DNA of 64,000 nt from Megalobrama amblycephala (Eukaryota; Chordata; Actinopteri; Cypriniformes; Xenocyprididae), in contig NC_063044.1 in assembly GCF_018812025.1 (NCBI RefSeq), positions 42,809,330-42,873,329 of the forward strand, given 5' to 3'. Shown in pieces: positions 60,508-64,000 of this stretch. The stretch's first letter is position 1. Every line of letters starts with the position of its first letter. The notes beneath the pieces were generated by a model that made no database searches, was not told where the DNA came from, and saw only the letters and a program-made list of their open reading frames with translations. Made by a program: the position numbers and the translations under genes.

Positions 60508-62688
60508 TTAATCAGAGTCACAATGGTGACAAATAAAATTGGTCAGGCCTGGAGTGCATGCCTGGTGGGCCCAAAAGCTACATAAAACACACTTGACCCA
60601 CACTTCTTTGGATCTTGAATTTCTGAATGGTTCCATGCAGACGACACAGAAATCTTCCTCTTCTGAAGAGGAGTTATCAGCCTTCACCCTTTTCCTGCAG
60701 GTTTTTTTACCTTCTTGTTTTTGCTTTTCTCACTCCCCAAGATTTTTTTTCTGATGTTTTTCCCTTTTCGACGCTCCTCCTCTTCCAATGCCAGCTTCAC
60801 TGGTGTATCAGTGAGGATTTCTGAGCACCTCTTCTTCCTACCCCTACCTGTCTCTTTCCTTGGGCCTGCTTTTGGAAATGGCCTAATGAGTGGAGAGTGG
60901 TAAGGAGGAGAGGAGCCGGGTGGCAGGTGAGCTGGAGAGGAGCCGGGCGGCAGGTAAGAAGGAGAGGAGCCAGGTGGCAGGTGAGCTGGAGAGGAGCCGG
61001 GCGGCAGGTAAGAAGGAGAGGAGCCGGGTGGCAGGTGAGCTGGAGAGGAGCCGGGCGGCAGGTAAGAAGGAGAGGAGCCGGGCGGCAGGTGAGCTGGAGA
61101 GGAGCCGGGCGGCAGGTAAGGAGGAGAGGAGCCAGGTGGCAGGTGAGCTGGAGAGGAGCCAGGCAGCAGGTAAGGAGGAGAGGAACCAGGCGGCAGGTGA
61201 GATGGAGAGGAGTTCTGTTGAAGAGCCTCAGATGGATCAGGACGATCTGTGACTTGAGAAGGCGCAAAGTCACAGTCCTGAAAAATTTAACAATTGTATG
61301 GCCATATGCCTGTACACTGGAAGCCGGCCTGTATGTTTTTCTGTGTTGCGGCTGTAGGCAGGGTGATCCTCACAATGCCTGGAATGTCGTAAATACTCAT
61401 AGTTTTACCTGGATTTCCCCTCATCCAGTCATCGCTCGCCGAATTCACCATCCTTTTAAACGGACCAAACACACTACGATCAAGTGGTTGGAGTTTATGG
61501 CTGCAATGTGGTGGGAACGTAAGTAGTACAATTCCATGGCCTTTGCAAAAATCCACAGCTCTCACAGAGATGTGGGAAGAGTGGTTATCAAGCAGGAGCA
61601 ACACCTTTCTTTCTGGACTGACCTTTGTATGCTTCACAAAGTGAACGAAGAATGATAGGAAATCCTCTTCCTGCATCCAGCCTGATGAGTTAGCACTTCC
61701 TGCACTCCCCAATGGCCCGCTCTGAACAAAGTGATCGTTAAAATTCTTACGAGGGAACACAAAGAATGGAGGAATGGTATTCCCCAGAGCTTGCACAGCA
61801 TATGCTACTGAAACAAGTGTGCCCCTCTCCCCTGACGTCATGGCACCAACCTGCTTCATTCCCCGACTCGGGATGGTGCCTGGACAGTTGTCACGCCGGT
61901 TTCGTCGACATTCCATATGTCACTGCCATCAAACCCATTTTTATCAATCACCTCCCCCAGTCGACTGAAGAAGAGTTCCACATTAGCACGATTAAAACTG
62001 GTAGCTCTTGAAAGGCTAGTTGCCTGTGGACTCCTCACTGAAAGTCTGGGGTTCCGCTTCATAAACGAGCTAAACCAATCAGGCCCGCCATTTTCTTCTC
62101 ATCCCAGGTTTGTGGATGCTGTATGCTGAATTCCACCGCGAGTTGATAGGCAAACTTTCTGACCTAAAAGAAATCATAACATGATGTCTGAGTAGGGACA
62201 CACATTTTTTAGAAATTGTCTAAATGTATGTGTTGGTATTTATTTAACTTTTACCTGATTTTAAATATTTTATTCATCATTCACAAACATAAATTGAGTT
62301 TGCATGAAAGGTCTAATACACATTGAGAGGTCTTGAATCTTGCCTTTTCTACCCTGTTCTCAAGACGGTTATCCATCATGCTCACCTCACGTGGAGTTAG
62401 CCCATAGTATATATCGGCTGCCTGGCTTATATACTGTGACAAAGTTTCCTCCTGCTCCCTGGTGAAGACCTGGTGAGGACTGTAGTATCCTACACGAGGA
62501 AGGTCCCTCGATCCCTGGTCTTTCAGTTCTTTATATTTCTGCCAATATCTGTTCAAGGTTACATGGCAGATTCCATGGGATTTTGCCACTGCCCTAACAG
62601 ACTTTCCTTTCCTAACTTCCTCTGCTGCTCTTTTTAAAAGACTGGCATCGACTCCATGATCTGTTTTTCTCACCCAAGTTCTAGGCAT
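60508..62688 (-). pseudogene. Broken pogo/Tigger-like transposase with PHD-like C-terminus
   Basis: Exon 1 62688-62386 starts MPRTWVRKTD and holds the CENP-B/psq-type helix-turn-helix (SVRAVAKSHGICHVTLNRYW). An intron (62385-62164; donor GTGAGC, acceptor TTTTAG) keeps phase. Exon 2 carries FAYQLAVEFSIQHPQTWDEK, then IWNVDETGVTTVQ (first Asp), KVLLLLDNHSSH (second Asp) and CSHKLQPLDRSVFGPFKR (third acidic site), a Pro/Ser/Gly-rich repeat, and FCVVCMEPF...WVKCVLC...HQAC...FICHHC, a Cys4-His-Cys3 PHD-like finger before TAA at 60508-60510. Damage: single-nucleotide frameshifts near 62079, 61862-61885 and 60686-60692, and an in-frame TAA at 61287-61289. Few lesions suggest recent loss of activity. 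Confidence 0.88.
60900..61210 (-). repeat. 27-bp minisatellite inside the transposase frame
   Basis: About 11 units alternating two subtypes that encode SPAHLPPGS and SPSYLPPGS (or close variants) on the - strand. Because 27 is divisible by 3 the array can expand without shifting frame. Arg-rich open frames on the + strand over it are shadows. Confidence 0.9.
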
Positions 62689-63322
62689 TCTGTAAAATTA
62701 TTAAAAATCACAAAAATTTTCTTAGTTGTATATAAGGGGATGGTTGTAACACTTTTAAAACACGTGTTACAACCTACCCCGCCACTGTCACCCATTGTTT
62801 AGCTAGCTGTATTAGCATGGTGCTTTGAAATTGGCAGGAGGTTGAAACACGATTCTTTACTAGAGAAACTACAGTTTGACCTGATATAACTCATACAACA
62901 TTATCTACAATGGCAGAAGTACTAAACAAAATATTATCTTGGTTTCTTACCTCAGAATTAGATTTTCTGCTGTAGCTTCAGGAGAGATAGCAAAACAGAC
63001 TGGAAAACCTCCATGTGGGATCGTAAAGGAAGCCTGATGAGACTGAAACTGTCACATGACTCCTATCTTATCCCTGATTCGTGGAATTGGTAGTGTTACA
63101 ACTCTCCCCGTGTTACAACTATACCCGGTCTCCCCTACCTTTATGGATCTTGAGAGAGGAAGTGTCATTGCTCCCTATGAAGGCCTCACGGAGCCATCGG
63201 ATTTCAACTAAAATATCTTAATTGGTGTTCCGAAGATTAGCGAAGGACTTACTGGTGTGGAACGGCATGAGGGTAAGAAATAAATGACAGAATTTTCATT
63301 TTTGGGTGAACTAACCCTTTAA

Positions 63323-64000
63323 ATCAAAAGTCGCTGCCCAAGTACTGTTCCAATTCAAAGTTTGCATCTAGCAAGTATAGTTTAAATCCTCGGATGTGTT
63401 CTTGATCTGCCCCTTTTATCCAGGATGCATTGAGAGGTGACTTGTGCGGACTTGAGACAGCCAGGTATCCCAGAATACATCTCGCACTAATCAGTAAGCG
63501 TCAATAGCAAAGAAGAAAAGACATTTTCGGAGTTGCGAGATCCGGGCGATCATCATTAAAACATTTAACAAAAAGAGACAGGGTTGTGTTTTATGTTATA
63601 TTTTATTTTATTTCACATATTGTCTGAACCATATATGAATATGTTTATTTATTTTAAACGAGGAGGCAATGATTGGTTTGTGTGATAAATCCCGCTTATT
63701 GTTTACATGTGTGTTCTGTGCATCAGTCTGAATAAAATGATGCCTTCAATGGGAGGAAATTTGGAATAATTAAAAAGTACAGCTCACCCACTTACATATC
63801 ACCCTAACCTGATGAGACTGACTTGGTTTTAATAAATAGAACATTAATTATATTGTCAATGTAAATATACAAAATAGAATAGTATTTGTTTTGTTTTTTT
63901 GATGTAATATAATGTTTATTTAACGGGAATAACGGGCACGAATTTACATTTGATTTATAAATAAACAAAAAACTGTGAGGACTTTCCCTCCTTAGGACCA
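63323..64000. other. Window end, no gene seen
   Basis: AT-rich DNA without splice-framed coding sequence or a recognisable repeat boundary. Confidence 0.5.

Larger units (their letters stand above)
59936..63135 (-). mobile_element. pogo-type Tc1/mariner transposon, 3200 bp, TA target duplication
   Basis: Termini start GGGGAGGCCGGGTATGGTTG (left) and, inverted on the right, GGGGAGACCGGGTATAGTTG; both continue TAACAC, 24 of 26 identical. TA occurs on each side (59934-59935 and 63136-63137). Subterminal copies of GGTTGTAACAC lie at about 60147-60157 and 62741-62751, with inverted versions near 60126-60140 and 62763-62777; these may be transposase-binding sites. Transposase on the - strand, broken. 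Confidence 0.92.
59356..63322. mobile_element. TTAAAGGGTTAGTTCAC-family MITE carrying a pogo insertion
   Basis: Left arm 59356-59935 (left tip missing), right arm 63136-63322 ending GGTGAACTAACCCTTTAA. It aligns with 44012-44809 across the insertion. Confidence 0.9.

Noticed and set aside
60897..61526. Arg/Gly-rich open frames on the + strand
   Set aside because: Shadow frames over the 27-bp repeat and DDE domain of the transposase on the - strand.

Overview
The window looks like nuclear DNA from a teleost fish, most likely a cyprinid (carp/danio relatives). The genes are intron-rich with GT-AG boundaries. The introns are full of palindromic, TTAA-ended miniature elements, Tc1/hAT/pogo relics and L2-type LINE sequence of the kind common in cyprinids. 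No rRNA, intact tRNA, CRISPR or prokaryotic operon structure is visible. The species was inferred from repeat style and protein similarity only.

Layout. (1) 1-24066: protein kinase N1 (pkn1, + strand), 21 coding exons reconstructed with every splice phase consistent (921 codons plus stop). Only the first coding exon lies outside. HR1 repeats, C2-like domain, linker and AGC kinase domain are all readable. (2) 24067-32030: no gene seen; a palindromic element, an hAT-like element with target duplication and decayed repeats. (3) about 32030-52021: a full-length betaglycan-family receptor, best read as tgfbr3l (+ strand, 844 codons), with signal peptide, N-terminal orphan region, ZP domain, one transmembrane helix and a short tail unlike betaglycan's. 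Its introns hold an antisense L2 LINE, a 43-bp minisatellite of about 2.3 kb and many MITEs. (4) 52450-57292: a small class I cytokine receptor on the - strand (308 codons as modelled), closest by eye to IL7R/common-gamma family members, with a WSKWS motif and a transmembrane helix of repeated isoleucines. It is tail-to-tail with tgfbr3l. (5) 57293-64000: repeats, including a 3200-bp pogo-type transposon (59936-63135) inserted with a TA duplication into a palindromic MITE. A second copy of that MITE inside tgfbr3l shows the pre-insertion sequence. The transposase has a CENP-B-like DNA-binding part, a DDE domain, a proline-rich repeat and a PHD-like zinc finger, broken by three frameshifts and one stop.

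The genes do not form a pathway unit. pkn1 is a cytosolic Rho effector kinase; tgfbr3l is a TGF-beta superfamily co-receptor; the third gene is a cytokine receptor. The pkn1-tgfbr3l pairing mirrors human 19p13 (PKN1, TGFBR3L) and its ohnologous region 1p22 (PKN2, TGFBR3), so it looks like an old linkage retained since vertebrate genome duplication. The most unusual points are the charged insertion inside the tgfbr3l ZP domain, the very short cytokine receptor tail without a clear Box1, a GC-AG intron whose donor runs into a GATA array, a T9(GT)20 tract forming a kinase-exon splice acceptor, a long near-perfect fold-back in a pkn1 intron, and the nested pogo insertion.
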